The notes beneath the pieces were generated by a model. That model was given only the letters and a program-made list of their open reading frames with translations, was not told where the DNA came from and searched no databases. Made by a program: the position numbers and the translations under genes. Below, one piece after another: positions 1 to 8,350 of a stretch of 32,117 nt of DNA. The stretch's first letter is position 1. The number at the start of each line of letters is the position of its first letter. This DNA comes from Thermoguttaceae bacterium (GTDB taxonomy: Bacteria > Planctomycetota > Planctomycetia > Pirellulales > Thermoguttaceae), in contig JAGCAH010000064.1 of NCBI GenBank assembly GCA_017652805.1, positions 1-32,117 of the forward strand, in the 5' to 3' direction.

Positions 1-930
1 GATCACCTCTTCAAGCGGCGAGAGTTTCAGTTTGGCGTTGATGTAGCCGACCATCTTCCCCGATTCGCCGTGCTGGATCGCCTCGATCGCGCCGACGCCG
101 AGAACCGCCGCCAGAAGCCGGTCGCCGGGACAGGGAGTCCCTCCCCGCTGAACGTGTCCCAGAACAACGACGCGCATTTCGTAGGGGCTCCCCCCCTCCT
201 TGAGGGCGTTCATCATGTTATACGCGCCGCCCATATCGTCCCCTTCGGCGACGACCATGACCATCGAGCGTTTCCCCAGCTCGCGGTAGTACTTGAGCTT
301 TTCAACGATCTTCGGAATGTCGGTCGGTATCTCGGGCACCGCGACGATCTCGCATCCGCCGGCGACCGCCGTCCGGAGCGCCAGGTCGCCGCAGTGCCGG
401 CCCATCACCTCGACGATGAACATCATGTCGTGGCTGCCGGCGGTGTCGCGGAGCTTGTCGATCGCCTCGACCGCCGTCTGAATCGCCGTCGGAAATCCGA
501 TCGTCGCGTCGGTGCCGAGCAGGTCGTTGTCGATCGTTCCGGGAAGGCCGATGATCTGACCTTTCCAAACCTTCGACAGGTCGAGCGCGCCGGCGAGCGA
601 ACCGTTCCCGCCTATCACGATCAGCGCGTCGAACTCATGTCGGGTCAGCATCTCGGCGGCGCGTCGGTTCCCTTCGGGCGTGGCGAATTCGGGACACCGG
701 CTGCTGTGAAGGATCGTCCCGCCGCGGCTGGTCAGGCCCGAAACATCGCGGGCCCCCAGCACGTTGTAGTTGCCGTCCCCGCGGCGAAAATCTCCGTCCA
801 GAAGTCCCTGGTAGCCGTGACGGATCCCGACCACCTGATGGTGATACAGACCGGCCGCGCGCACGATCGCGCGGATACACGGGTTCATTCCGGGGGCGTC
901 GCCGCCGCTGCACAAAACTCCGATTCTCAT
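1..930 (-). CDS. pfkA: ATP-dependent 6-phosphofructokinase (C-terminus cut by window edge)
   Basis: Phosphorylates fructose 6-phosphate to fructose 1,6-bisphosphate in glycolysis (cytoplasm). The frame is open for 310 codons from the ATG at 930 to the window edge, so the 3' end is missing. Visible family motifs: the N-terminal nucleotide loop SGGDAPGMNP (residues 8-17), the RC pair in a GGTILHSSRCPEF stretch (about 71-82), GGNGS (107-111), the catalytic loop PGTIDND (130-136) and a substrate-binding MGRHCGDL stretch (about 177-184). Gly110 is the residue that usually marks ATP rather than pyrophosphate as phosphoryl donor. The preceding residue is Asn109 where typical enzymes such as E. coli PfkA have Asp103 (GGDGS), which is unusual. 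A GGAG Shine-Dalgarno lies 7 nt before the ATG. It follows the PfkB-type kinase by 47 nt on the same strand, so they are probably cotranscribed. Family assignment is secure; the donor assignment is from family knowledge. Confidence 0.95.
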   Translation of the reverse strand, partial: MRIGVLCSGGDAPGMNPCIRAIVRAAGLYHHQVVGIRHGYQGLLDGDFRRGDGNYNVLGARDVSGLTSRGGTILHSSRCPEFATPEGNRRAAEMLTRHEFDALIVIGGNGSLAGALDLSKVWKGQIIGLPGTIDNDLLGTDATIGFPTAIQTAVEAIDKLRDTAGSHDMMFIVEVMGRHCGDLALRTAVAGGCEIVAVPEIPTDIPKIVEKLKYYRELGKRSMVMVVAEGDDMGGAYNMMNALKEGGSPYEMRVVVLGHVQRGGTPCPGDRLLAAVLGVGAIEAIQHGESGKMVGYINAKLKLSPLEEVI

Positions 931-977
931 GCTTTTTCTCCGTATTTCTTTCTCTGTCCGCCGGAACGGGGACGGTT

Positions 978-1940
978 TCAAATCTGCTGATATTCCAGTC
1001 TGTTTTCGGCGAGAAACGCCTCGGACTCGGCCTTGGTAAAAACCGATTCGGTGGCGCTCACGTGGCGGACGCAGCTCATTCCCTGGGCGCTGGCTCGGCT
1101 CATCAGCGCGTACGGGTCGTCCCCCGCCAGAAGCCCCGCGATGAACCCGGCGGCGAACGCGTCCCCCGAACCGGTTCCGCCGATAAACTCGGTCTTGAAG
1201 ATGCCGGTTCTGAACTTTTCGGCGTCGGAATAGTAGAGCGAACCTTTCTCGCCGCAGGTGATCACCACGCACCTTGCGCCGGCGTCGAGGAAAAACTTCG
1301 CCTGGTCGACCGGGTCGGCCTTGCCGCAGACCGCCAGGCCTTCGTCGTCGTTCGGCGTGAAGTAGTCGACGTAGGGCAGAAGCGGTTTGATCACGTCCCA
1401 GTAAGGACGTTTGCCGTAAAGAACCAAGTCGAGGATCGTCTTCCCTCCGCGCGCCTGAAACTTGCGGAGGAACTCGGCTGTTTCGGGCTTTTCGAGTTCA
1501 GGCATCATGAGGTACCCGCCCAGGTAGAAGACCTCGGCCTCGTCGGCCCAGTCTTGCGGAATGTCGGAAATCGAAAAGTGCCCGTTGGCTCCGGTCGTGC
1601 TGACGAAACGGCGGTCTTCGCCGGTCACGTTGATGATAAGCGAAATTCCGGGACAGGAGTTCGACACACGGCGGAGTCCCGAAACGTCGACGAACGGCGC
1701 GTCGAGCGAACGGATGACAAAATCGCTGAACGAGTCGTCTCCGACGCTCCCGCAAAGCCCGGTCGGGATTTCGAGGCGGGAAAGATTGAGCGCGACATTC
1801 GAGGCGCACCCCCCCAGGGAGAGCATGACCCCTTCGGTCTGAACCAGTTCGCCCGGCACGGGGCAGTGCGGGATCGGCACGCAGCCGACGTCGGCGAAGA
1901 GGATGCCGGCCGAAAGACAGCGGTGTTTACCGGTGGTCAT
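978..1940 (-). CDS. PfkB/ribokinase-family carbohydrate kinase
   Basis: Cytoplasmic kinase of the PfkB/ribokinase superfamily; the sugar or nucleoside substrate cannot be read from the sequence. The N-terminal half has the family GGCASNVALNLSRL signature (substrate lid and binding region). The C-terminal half has VDYFTPNDDE, VVITCGEKGS and the anion-hole/catalytic loop GGTGSGDAFAAGF, whose GSGD supplies the catalytic Asp. The usual DTxGAGD begins with D-T, but here those two positions are G-G. I start at the ATG at 1940, with AAAGG 9 nt upstream. A TTG seven codons further upstream (1961) overlaps the stop of the transporter gene and would give 327 aa instead of 320. It lies between the AI-2E-family gene and pfkA in one minus-strand run. 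Being beside PfkA, a fructose-1-phosphate, tagatose-6-phosphate or ribokinase-like role is possible, but this is not shown. Confidence 0.88.
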   Translation of the reverse strand: MTTGKHRCLSAGILFADVGCVPIPHCPVPGELVQTEGVMLSLGGCASNVALNLSRLEIPTGLCGSVGDDSFSDFVIRSLDAPFVDVSGLRRVSNSCPGISLIINVTGEDRRFVSTTGANGHFSISDIPQDWADEAEVFYLGGYLMMPELEKPETAEFLRKFQARGGKTILDLVLYGKRPYWDVIKPLLPYVDYFTPNDDEGLAVCGKADPVDQAKFFLDAGARCVVITCGEKGSLYYSDAEKFRTGIFKTEFIGGTGSGDAFAAGFIAGLLAGDDPYALMSRASAQGMSCVRHVSATESVFTKAESEAFLAENRLEYQQI

Positions 1941-1957
1941 TGTGTTTAGCCTTTCAT

Positions 1958-3373
1958 TCAATCAGAAGATGACGGAGCCGACGCGGGAGGAGGGAGCGCC
2001 GGTTTCTGTTTCGGGGGTGCGGGCGGGCGGCTCGCCATGAGGACGGCGATCCACCGGGTCTCGTCGAACTGCGAAAGGATGATTTTGCAGATGACCGCCA
2101 GCGGAGGCGAAAGGAACATGCCGACCGACCCCAAAAGCGCGCCCCAGATCACCAGGGAGAGGAGAACGACCAGCGAGGAAATTCCCAGACCGTCCCCCAG
2201 AAGTTTCGGCTCGACGAGGTAGCCGAAGAAAAAGTTGATCACGAGATAGCCCGCTGCGACGATCAGCGCAATGCCGCCCCCCTTGTCGGCGAAAGCGACG
2301 ATGATCGGCGGAATCGCGGCGACGATCGAACCGATGTTCGGAATGAAGTTCAGGAAGAAGGCCAGAAGCCCCCACAGCGCCCAGTACTCGACTTCCAGCG
2401 CCAGGAGGAGAATCATAACCGAAACGGCGACCATCAGGCTGACGATGGTTTTGATCGTCATGTATTTGCGGATCATCGCGACCGTCGAGACGACGCGCTC
2501 GTTCTCCTGGGCGCCGATCGCCGCTTTCACCTTTTCGGGAAGATGGATCGCCTCGACGAGCATGAAGAAGAGGAGCAGCACGACCAGGAAGATCATGCTG
2601 ACAAACGACATGAGTTTGCCGAGCCCCTCGATGAGGTAGCGGTAGATCATCTTCATGCTGACCTGAATCATCTTTTCGGGGGTCTCTTTGAAATTCGTCG
2701 GCGGTAGGATGTCGTCATCCTCGTCGAGAAGCGCAAGCTGCAGCGTGCTTGAAAGCGGGCCCGCGCCGTCGTCGGGAAGGAGAGACTCGTCGCCGTTTTC
2801 CGTCTCGCCGGCGGGATCCGCCGCACCGTCGGGCGCCGGAAGGGCGGGAACCGTCTCCTGCGTCAGCGCGGGAGGCTCGGCGGCATCTTCACTTTTCTTT
2901 TCGAGGAACGGAATGAAGTCGAAGATCTCTTTCAGCTCGATGTTCCGTTTCATCAGCGCGTCGTTCGACTTGATCACCGCCTCGCTGAACGAACTCCAGT
3001 AGGAGGGAAACTTCCGCGAGAACTGGCTCAGCTGCGTCGTCAGAACCATCGTCAGAATCATGCTGAAAAGGAGAACCACGCAGGTGATCAGCGTAACCGC
3101 GCCGATCCGCGAGAACTTGATTCCGAAAAGACCCCGCTCGCGCATGTACGCGTAGAACGAATAGAGGATGACGGCGAAAAAGGCGGCGATGAAGATCGGG
3201 GTCAGCACACCCTGCGCCTGGTGGATTCCGGCAAGGATGACGATGATCGAAATGGCGATGATCCCGTAGTTCGCCAGCCGCCGCTGACCTGTCAGGAGAG
3301 GCTCATGCGGCGGGGATCCGGCCGGTTCCCGCCCCTCGGGGACGGAAAGAGGATCGTTGTTCGTATCGGACAT
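1958..3373 (-). CDS. AI-2E family transporter (PF01594) with an acidic Pro-rich insert
   Basis: Inner-membrane protein of the AI-2E exporter/UPF0118 family; members have been linked to autoinducer-2 export or Na+(Li+)/H+ antiport, so the substrate is open. Hydrophobic segments lie at about residues 35-75 (two), 90-112, 253-273, 308-326, 329-385 (several) and 398-432. The C-terminal core has the family signatures FIPNIGSIVAAIPPI (342-356), VEPKLLGDGLGISSLVVLLSL (near 387-407) and GMFLSPPLAVICKI. Residues about 160-232 form a long acidic, Ala/Pro-rich segment inside the soluble region between membrane halves. The C-terminus (448-471) is Pro-rich. The start is the ATG at 3373 (471 aa). A GTG at 3412 would add 13 residues but sits at the predicted transcription start, so I rejected it. 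The stop lies 17 nt before the PfkB-type kinase start. Confidence 0.88.
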   Translation of the reverse strand: MSDTNNDPLSVPEGREPAGSPPHEPLLTGQRRLANYGIIAISIIVILAGIHQAQGVLTPIFIAAFFAVILYSFYAYMRERGLFGIKFSRIGAVTLITCVVLLFSMILTMVLTTQLSQFSRKFPSYWSSFSEAVIKSNDALMKRNIELKEIFDFIPFLEKKSEDAAEPPALTQETVPALPAPDGAADPAGETENGDESLLPDDGAGPLSSTLQLALLDEDDDILPPTNFKETPEKMIQVSMKMIYRYLIEGLGKLMSFVSMIFLVVLLLFFMLVEAIHLPEKVKAAIGAQENERVVSTVAMIRKYMTIKTIVSLMVAVSVMILLLALEVEYWALWGLLAFFLNFIPNIGSIVAAIPPIIVAFADKGGGIALIVAAGYLVINFFFGYLVEPKLLGDGLGISSLVVLLSLVIWGALLGSVGMFLSPPLAVICKIILSQFDETRWIAVLMASRPPAPPKQKPALPPPASAPSSSD

Positions 3374-3418
3374 GAGGATATGGGGTCTCCGGCTGAGTTG
3401 ACTGTCAAACACCCTTTT

Positions 3419-3447
3419 ATTTTACCGTCTCGCCCTGAATGTGGCAA
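3419..3447 (-). promoter_or_regulatory. Sigma-70-type promoter for the AI-2E/pfkB/pfkA run
   Basis: On the minus strand TTGCCA (3442-3447) and TAAAAT (3419-3424) are separated by 17 nt. The predicted start of transcription is near 3412, about 39 nt before the ATG at 3373. It lies just downstream of the nqr terminator, so this run probably starts its own transcript. Confidence 0.6.
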
Positions 3448-3471
3448 CATCGCTCAGGGGGAAGCGGGCCG

Positions 3472-3511
3472 AAAAAAACCGAAAGAAGAACGGGCGTTCC
3501 CCTTTCGGTTT
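3472..3511 (-). terminator. Rho-independent terminator of the nqr operon
   Basis: On the minus strand a 10-bp outer stem AAACCGAAAG / CTTTCGGTTT (arms at 3502-3511 and 3476-3485) encloses an inner GAACG / CGTTC pairing and is followed by a run of T (3472-3475 and within the arm). It starts 32 nt after the nqrF stop, the expected place to end the nqrABCDEF transcript. Confidence 0.88.
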
Positions 3512-3542
3512 CCTTCGTCCGGCAATCGGAACGGCGGAAGAA

Positions 3543-4769
3543 TCAGCCGCCGAAATCGTCGAAGAAGATGCTGTCCCGCTCGACGCCGACCGAGTCGAGC
3601 ATCTTCAGGGCGGAGCTGATCATCATCGGCGGACCGCACATGTAGTATTCGCAGTCTTCCGGCGCCTTGTGGTCTTTCAGGTACTCGTCGTAAAGGACAT
3701 TGGAGATGAATCCGGTCGAGCCGGTCCAGTTGTCTTCCGGAAGCGGTTCCGAAAGGGCCAGATGCCACGAGAAGTTCGGGAACTCGCGCGCCAGCGCTTC
3801 GAACTCTTCCACATAGAACGCCTCGCGCAGACTCCGCGCGCCGTACCAGTACGAGATCTTCTGGTTGGCGTGGCGATGCTTGAGAAGTTCGAAGACGTGC
3901 GAGCGGAGTGGCGCCATCCCCGCGCCGCCGCCGATGTAGATCTTCTCGGCGGGGGTGTCGCGGACGAAGAATTCGCCGTAGGGGCCGCTGATCGTGACCT
4001 TGTCGCCCGGCTTCAAGCTGAAGATGTAGGAGGACATGATCCCGGGGGGAACGTTCGGCTTCCGCGGCGGGGGAGAGGCGATACGGACGTTGAGCATCAC
4101 CATACCCTTCTCTTCCGGATAGTTCGCCATCGAGTAGGCGCGCATCGCCGGTTCATGAAGAACGCTGCGGTACTGCCAGAGGTTGAATTTGTCCCAGTCG
4201 CCGCGGTATTCCTCGGGAATGTCGTAGTCTTTGTAGGAGATGTCGTAGGGAGGGCACTCGATCTGAATGTAGCCGCCCGCCTTGAAATCGACGTTTTCCC
4301 CTTCGGGCAGATCGAGGATCAGCTCCTTGATGAAGGTCGAAACATTCTTGTTCGAACGAACGGTCGCCTGCCACTTCTTGACCGAGAAGATCTCGGGCGG
4401 GATTTCGATCTGCATATCCTGCTTGACGGGACACTGGCAGGCCAGACGCGTGCCGAGCTTCACCTCTTTGCGCGTCATGTGGCCGAGTTCGGTCGGCAGA
4501 ATGTCGCCGCCGCCGCCCAGGACGCGGACCTTGCACTGGCCGCAGGTTCCGCCGCCGCCGCACGCCGAAGGAACAAAGATGTTCACGTTGGCGAGCGTGT
4601 GGAGGAGTTTCCCCCCCGAAGGAACCGAAACGGATTTACTCGCGTCCCCGTTGATGTTAATCGTGACGTTCCCGGAAGGAATCAAAAGCGCTTTGGCGGA
4701 AAGGATCACCGCCACCAGAAGGAGGACGATCGCGGTAAAGGCAACGACGCCCGATAGAACAACTCCCAT
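3543..4769 (-). CDS. nqrF: Na+-translocating NADH:quinone reductase subunit F
   Basis: Electron entry subunit of the NQR complex: takes hydride from NADH onto FAD and passes electrons through a 2Fe-2S centre on the cytoplasmic side. One N-terminal membrane helix (about residues 5-27) anchors it. A ferredoxin domain follows, with cluster ligands Cys70, Cys76, Cys79 and Cys111 ([12 protein letters not shown] and LACQC). The flavin domain has [11 protein letters not shown] (210-220, FAD-binding RxYS). The NADH domain has [11 protein letters not shown] (280-290), YMCGPPMM (376-383) and the C-terminal FDDFGG (403-408). At 408 aa it has the usual length. An AAGGGA ribosome site lies 6 nt before the ATG. 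It is the last gene of nqrABCDEF, 79 nt after nqrE, and is followed by a strong terminator. All expected cofactor ligands are present. Confidence 0.97.
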   Translation of the reverse strand: MGVVLSGVVAFTAIVLLLVAVILSAKALLIPSGNVTININGDASKSVSVPSGGKLLHTLANVNIFVPSACGGGGTCGQCKVRVLGGGGDILPTELGHMTRKEVKLGTRLACQCPVKQDMQIEIPPEIFSVKKWQATVRSNKNVSTFIKELILDLPEGENVDFKAGGYIQIECPPYDISYKDYDIPEEYRGDWDKFNLWQYRSVLHEPAMRAYSMANYPEEKGMVMLNVRIASPPPRKPNVPPGIMSSYIFSLKPGDKVTISGPYGEFFVRDTPAEKIYIGGGAGMAPLRSHVFELLKHRHANQKISYWYGARSLREAFYVEEFEALAREFPNFSWHLALSEPLPEDNWTGSTGFISNVLYDEYLKDHKAPEDCEYYMCGPPMMISSALKMLDSVGVERDSIFFDDFGG

Positions 4770-4848
4770 AATAAATCCCTTGCTATTTCAAGCGATTACA
4801 GCCCGAAGGCCTTCTTCGTTTATCTCTCTTAACTTTCGACTCGGGGGA

Positions 4849-5460
4849 TTACATCCCGGAGAAACACATAAACGCCATCGCCAGAAGACCGACGGTCATA
4901 AAAACGATCCCGATCCCGCGAAGCCCGCGCGGAACGTGGCTGTATTCGAGCTTTTCCATGATCCCCGCCAGAAGAACGATGGCAAACGCCCAGCCGATCC
5001 CCGAAAAGAGCCCGTAGAGGAAGCTGTCGGGAAGGGTGTAGTCGCGCTGCTCCATAAAGAGGGAGCCGCCCATGATGGCGCAGTTGACCGTGATCAGGGG
5101 AAGGAAGATCCCCAGCGCGTTATACAGAGGCGGGAAGAAGCGGTCGAGGGTCATCTCGAGAATCTGAACCATCGCCGCGATCACGCCGATGAAGCTGATC
5201 AAGGTCAGGAACGAAAGGTCGAGGTTCGCCAGGAACGGAACCCCCGTCCAGGCCAGCGCCCCCTCCTTGAGGAAGTAGTTCAGAATAATGTTGTTGACCG
5301 GAATCGTGATCGTCTGAACCACGATCACCGCCACGCCGAGCCCGAGGGCGGTCTTCACCTTTTTGCTGAGCGCCAAAAACGAGCACATTCCCAAAAAGAG
5401 GGAAAGCGCCAGGTTCTGCGTAAAGACCGACTGGATAAACATGTCTGTGATGTGCTGCAT
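4849..5460 (-). CDS. nqrE: Na+-translocating NADH:quinone reductase subunit E
   Basis: Integral membrane subunit of NQR that, with NqrD, builds the sodium channel core and holds an intramembrane iron-sulfur centre. At 203 aa it is nearly all hydrophobic, with about six transmembrane helices. The two cysteines that NqrE contributes to the NqrD/NqrE iron-sulfur centre are visible: Cys26 in LGMCSFLAL and Cys127 in [10 protein letters not shown]. The C-terminal half contains [22 protein letters not shown], typical of NqrE and of its Rnf relative RnfA. Operon context separates it from RnfA, since all six nqr genes are present in order. It lies 74 nt after nqrD; the ribosome site is weak (GAGA about 8 nt before the ATG). 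Confidence 0.96.
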   Translation of the reverse strand: MQHITDMFIQSVFTQNLALSLFLGMCSFLALSKKVKTALGLGVAVIVVQTITIPVNNIILNYFLKEGALAWTGVPFLANLDLSFLTLISFIGVIAAMVQILEMTLDRFFPPLYNALGIFLPLITVNCAIMGGSLFMEQRDYTLPDSFLYGLFSGIGWAFAIVLLAGIMEKLEYSHVPRGLRGIGIVFMTVGLLAMAFMCFSGM

Positions 5461-5534
5461 CGTATCTATCTCGCTTCGAAATGACCGCGCGCGGGGCGGG
5501 TCTTTTGTTCTCTTGGTTTAAAGGCTTCTCAGGA

Positions 5535-6152
5535 TCACTCGGCCATATCTTTTTTGACCGTCTTGACGACCCAGATAAACGCGGCGATCAGGAAGAAGGC
5601 GCCGGGCGAAAGAACCAAGAGGCCGTTCGGAACGTACCACCCGCCGGCGCTGACCGTCTTCAGGATCGGGAACCCCAGGAGGGAACCGGAACCGAAAAGT
5701 TCACGGATCGAGCCGACGCACAAAAGAACGAAACTGTAGCCGAGCCCGTTCCCCAGACCGTCCAACGCCGATTCGACCGGATTGTGCGTCAGCGCAAACG
5801 CCTCGGTCCGCCCCATCACGATACAGTTGGTGATGATCAGTCCGACGAAGACCGAAAGCTCTTTACTGATGTCGTAGGCGAACGCCTTGATGATCTGGTC
5901 GACCACGATCACCATCGTGGCGATGATCGTCATCTCGACGATCATGCGGATGCTCCCCGGGGTGATCTTCCGAACCAGCGAAACGCCGATGTTCGAAAAG
6001 ACCGTCACAAAGATAACCGCAAAACACATCGTGATCGTCGTCTGGAGTTTCGTCGTCACGGCCAGCGCCGAGCAAATCCCCAGAACCTGAACCGCCACCG
6101 GGTTGTTCCGGACGATCGGGTCGATTAAGATTTTTTTCAGTTTCGGTGTCAT
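5535..6152 (-). CDS. nqrD: Na+-translocating NADH:quinone reductase subunit D
   Basis: Integral membrane subunit of NQR, inverted-topology partner of NqrE. It has 205 aa with about six transmembrane helices. Cys27 (LGICSALAV) and Cys110 ([10 protein letters not shown]) match the positions that ligate the intramembrane iron-sulfur centre shared with NqrE. The stretch [20 protein letters not shown] is characteristic of the NqrD/RnfE family. The ATG at 6152 has AAGGA 11 nt upstream. It sits 62 nt downstream of nqrC. Confidence 0.96.
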   Translation of the reverse strand: MTPKLKKILIDPIVRNNPVAVQVLGICSALAVTTKLQTTITMCFAVIFVTVFSNIGVSLVRKITPGSIRMIVEMTIIATMVIVVDQIIKAFAYDISKELSVFVGLIITNCIVMGRTEAFALTHNPVESALDGLGNGLGYSFVLLCVGSIRELFGSGSLLGFPILKTVSAGGWYVPNGLLVLSPGAFFLIAAFIWVVKTVKKDMAE

Positions 6153-6214
6153 TTTTTCTGCTATTCCTTCGTCTATCTCAACAGAACGATTTTTCTCTGA
6201 TTTCGGTTACGGCG

Positions 6215-7006
6215 TTATTGCGCGCCGGCGACTTTGAGTTTGGCCAGGAGGGGGCCGAACCCGTCTTCGCCGAGCCAGTAGGAGACCGTGTTGTTCACGC
6301 CGTTGCAGGTGAGCGTCGCGCCCGAAAAACCGTCAACCTCATACTGAGCGTTCGGATCGTCGGCCGAAACCGTCCCCTTCTTGAAATGAACCGCCGGTTT
6401 CCCGTCGGCGCCGTAAGCCGTCTTACCGGACCATTTCGCCATTTTGTCGGGGTTCTGAACCTCGCCCCCCAGACCCGGCGTTTCGCCGTGCTGATAGAAG
6501 GTCAGGTTCTTGACCGTCGCCAGGTCGCCGTTGAGCGCCAGGAACCCGTAGAGCGTCGACCAGAGGCCGCGCCCGTAGACGGGCAGCACCACCGACGAGA
6601 CCTTGCCGGCGTCGTCTTTGACCAGATAGACGACCGACTCGTTCGGAACGCGTTTGATTCCGGCAATGTCGGCTTTGGCGGGGATTTCGCTGCTGGCGGC
6701 GGGATCTTTAAGCTGGCGCTGAATGTCGAGCGCTTCGGGATCGGCTCCCTCGACCGTCTCGCCGGTTTTGGTGTCGACGACGATCGGCTCGATTTTCGCG
6801 TAGAGTTCTTTGACCTCGGCGGCCGAAGGTTTCGCGGCCAGTTCAACCAGGCCGGCGGCTTTGAGCACGTTGACCTGTTTGTCGAGGAGCATATTCTCTT
6901 TTTGTTTCTCTTTGAGTGACGTCGCGGTCAGAGAGACCAGGATCGAACAAACGAGGCAGACCCCCGCGGCCACTCCGAAAACCTTGAAAATGGAATCTTT
7001 TCCCAT
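6215..7006 (-). CDS. nqrC: Na+-translocating NADH:quinone reductase subunit C
   Basis: NQR subunit carrying a covalently bound FMN on the outer face of the membrane. One N-terminal membrane helix (about residues 8-28) leads into an extracytoplasmic FMN domain. The flavinylation motif DGFSGATLT (225-233) is intact, with Thr231 as the expected phosphoester-linked residue. GETPGLGGE (174-182) is a second conserved family block. At 263 aa it is of normal size. FMN attachment needs the flavin transferase ApbE, which is not encoded in this window. It lies 63 nt after nqrB, with GGAAAAGAG before the ATG. Confidence 0.96.
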   Translation of the reverse strand: MGKDSIFKVFGVAAGVCLVCSILVSLTATSLKEKQKENMLLDKQVNVLKAAGLVELAAKPSAAEVKELYAKIEPIVVDTKTGETVEGADPEALDIQRQLKDPAASSEIPAKADIAGIKRVPNESVVYLVKDDAGKVSSVVLPVYGRGLWSTLYGFLALNGDLATVKNLTFYQHGETPGLGGEVQNPDKMAKWSGKTAYGADGKPAVHFKKGTVSADDPNAQYEVDGFSGATLTCNGVNNTVSYWLGEDGFGPLLAKLKVAGAQ

Positions 7007-7069
7007 AGCTCTTTTCCGTGTTGATATCGTTGACTCCGGTCGCGCGGACCGGCATATTTGACTTGGTGG

Positions 7070-8344
7070 TTATTTCGCCGCGAGGCGCTGCTGACGCCGC
7101 TTGACATTCGCCTGAACGACAAACCAGTCGATCAGAGGCGCGCAGCAGTTCCCGAAGAGGATCGCCAGCATGGTTCCCTCGGGATATGCCGGATTCAGGA
7201 CGCGGATCACGATGATCAGCGCGCCGATCAACAGGCCGTAGATATACTGGCCGATATGCGTATTGGCGGCGCTGACCGGATCGGTCGCCATAAAGACCAT
7301 CCCGAACGCGAACCCGCCCAAAACGAAGTGCCAGAACGGCCCCAGGCTGAACGCGGCGTTCGTATCGCTTCCGAGGAAGTACAGAAGAGTCGCCAGGCCC
7401 ATTCCGCCGACGGTCATACTGAGCATGACGCGCCATGAAGCGACGCCGACGACGACCAAAAAGAGCGCGCCGATCAGGCAGGCGAGCGTCGAGGTCTCGC
7501 CGAACGAGCCGGGAATCGTCCCGATAAAGCAACTGAGCATGTCGTACCCGTGCGTGGCCAGACCGGAGACGCCCCCCGACACCGGGTCGGGATTGGTGGC
7601 GACCGCCAACGGCGTGGCGCCGGTGAATCCGTCGACGTAGTTCGTCGTCCAGACCCGTTCGCCGGAAATCGAGCCGGCGTAGGCAAAGAAGAGGAACGCT
7701 CGGGCAACCAGCGCGGGGTTCAGGAAGTTCCGCCCCGTCCCGCCGAAGATCTCTTTTCCGATCACGGTTCCGAACGAGATGGCGACCACCACCTGCCAGA
7801 GCGGAATGTTCGGGGGACAGGTGAGCGGGAAGACGATCCCCGTTACGAAGAACCCCTCGTTGATTTCATGGTTGTTGATCTTGGCGAAGACGGTCTCCCA
7901 GCCGATCCCGACGATCATGGTCACGATGTAAAGCGGGAGGAAGTAGACCAGCCCGTGAATGATATCGCCGACGATGTTCCAGGGGGAAGCGCCGAAGACG
8001 TTCAGGATCGGGCAGATGCCGTCGATCCAGTTTAGGACGGCGGCGTGCCAGTCGCCGGAAGCCTGCGCCGCGCCGGCGAATTCCATGGCGCGGTTCGCCT
8101 GGTAGCCGACATTGTAAAGCCCCATGACCACGCACGGAATCAAGGCGTAGATGACCGTCATCATCATCCGCTTGAAATCGTTGCAGTCGCGGACGTGGCA
8201 TTTCCCCTGCGCCTTTAAGTTCGGGGTAAAAAAGAACGTGTCGGCGGCTTCAAAGAGGGGGGAGATAAAATGGAAAATCTTCCCCTTCGCGAAGAAGGTT
8301 TTATCGACCGATTCGAGAATTTTTTGAGCAAAACGGAGTTTCAT
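7070..8344 (-). CDS. nqrB: Na+-translocating NADH:quinone reductase subunit B
   Basis: Large membrane subunit of NQR, involved in sodium translocation and quinone reduction; carries covalent FMN and binds riboflavin. It has 424 aa with about ten hydrophobic segments. The flavinylation motif DGFTGAT (238-244) gives Thr244 as the FMN attachment residue. Conserved blocks include GLYNVGYQAN (75-84), GKEIFGGTGRNFLNPALVARAF (near 196-217) and the C-terminal MATDPVSAANTHIGQYIYGL. The start codon lies 6 nt after the nqrA stop, with a GAGGAG ribosome site inside the nqrA 3' end, so the two are translationally linked. Confidence 0.97.
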   Translation of the reverse strand: MKLRFAQKILESVDKTFFAKGKIFHFISPLFEAADTFFFTPNLKAQGKCHVRDCNDFKRMMMTVIYALIPCVVMGLYNVGYQANRAMEFAGAAQASGDWHAAVLNWIDGICPILNVFGASPWNIVGDIIHGLVYFLPLYIVTMIVGIGWETVFAKINNHEINEGFFVTGIVFPLTCPPNIPLWQVVVAISFGTVIGKEIFGGTGRNFLNPALVARAFLFFAYAGSISGERVWTTNYVDGFTGATPLAVATNPDPVSGGVSGLATHGYDMLSCFIGTIPGSFGETSTLACLIGALFLVVVGVASWRVMLSMTVGGMGLATLLYFLGSDTNAAFSLGPFWHFVLGGFAFGMVFMATDPVSAANTHIGQYIYGLLIGALIIVIRVLNPAYPEGTMLAILFGNCCAPLIDWFVVQANVKRRQQRLAAK

Positions 8345-8350
8345 CGCGGC

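Noticed and set aside
3441-4757. 438-codon open frame on the plus strand opposite nqrF
   Set aside because: It lies antisense to a secure gene and has an Arg/Val/Asp-rich composition typical of antisense frames in high-GC coding DNA; no family motif.
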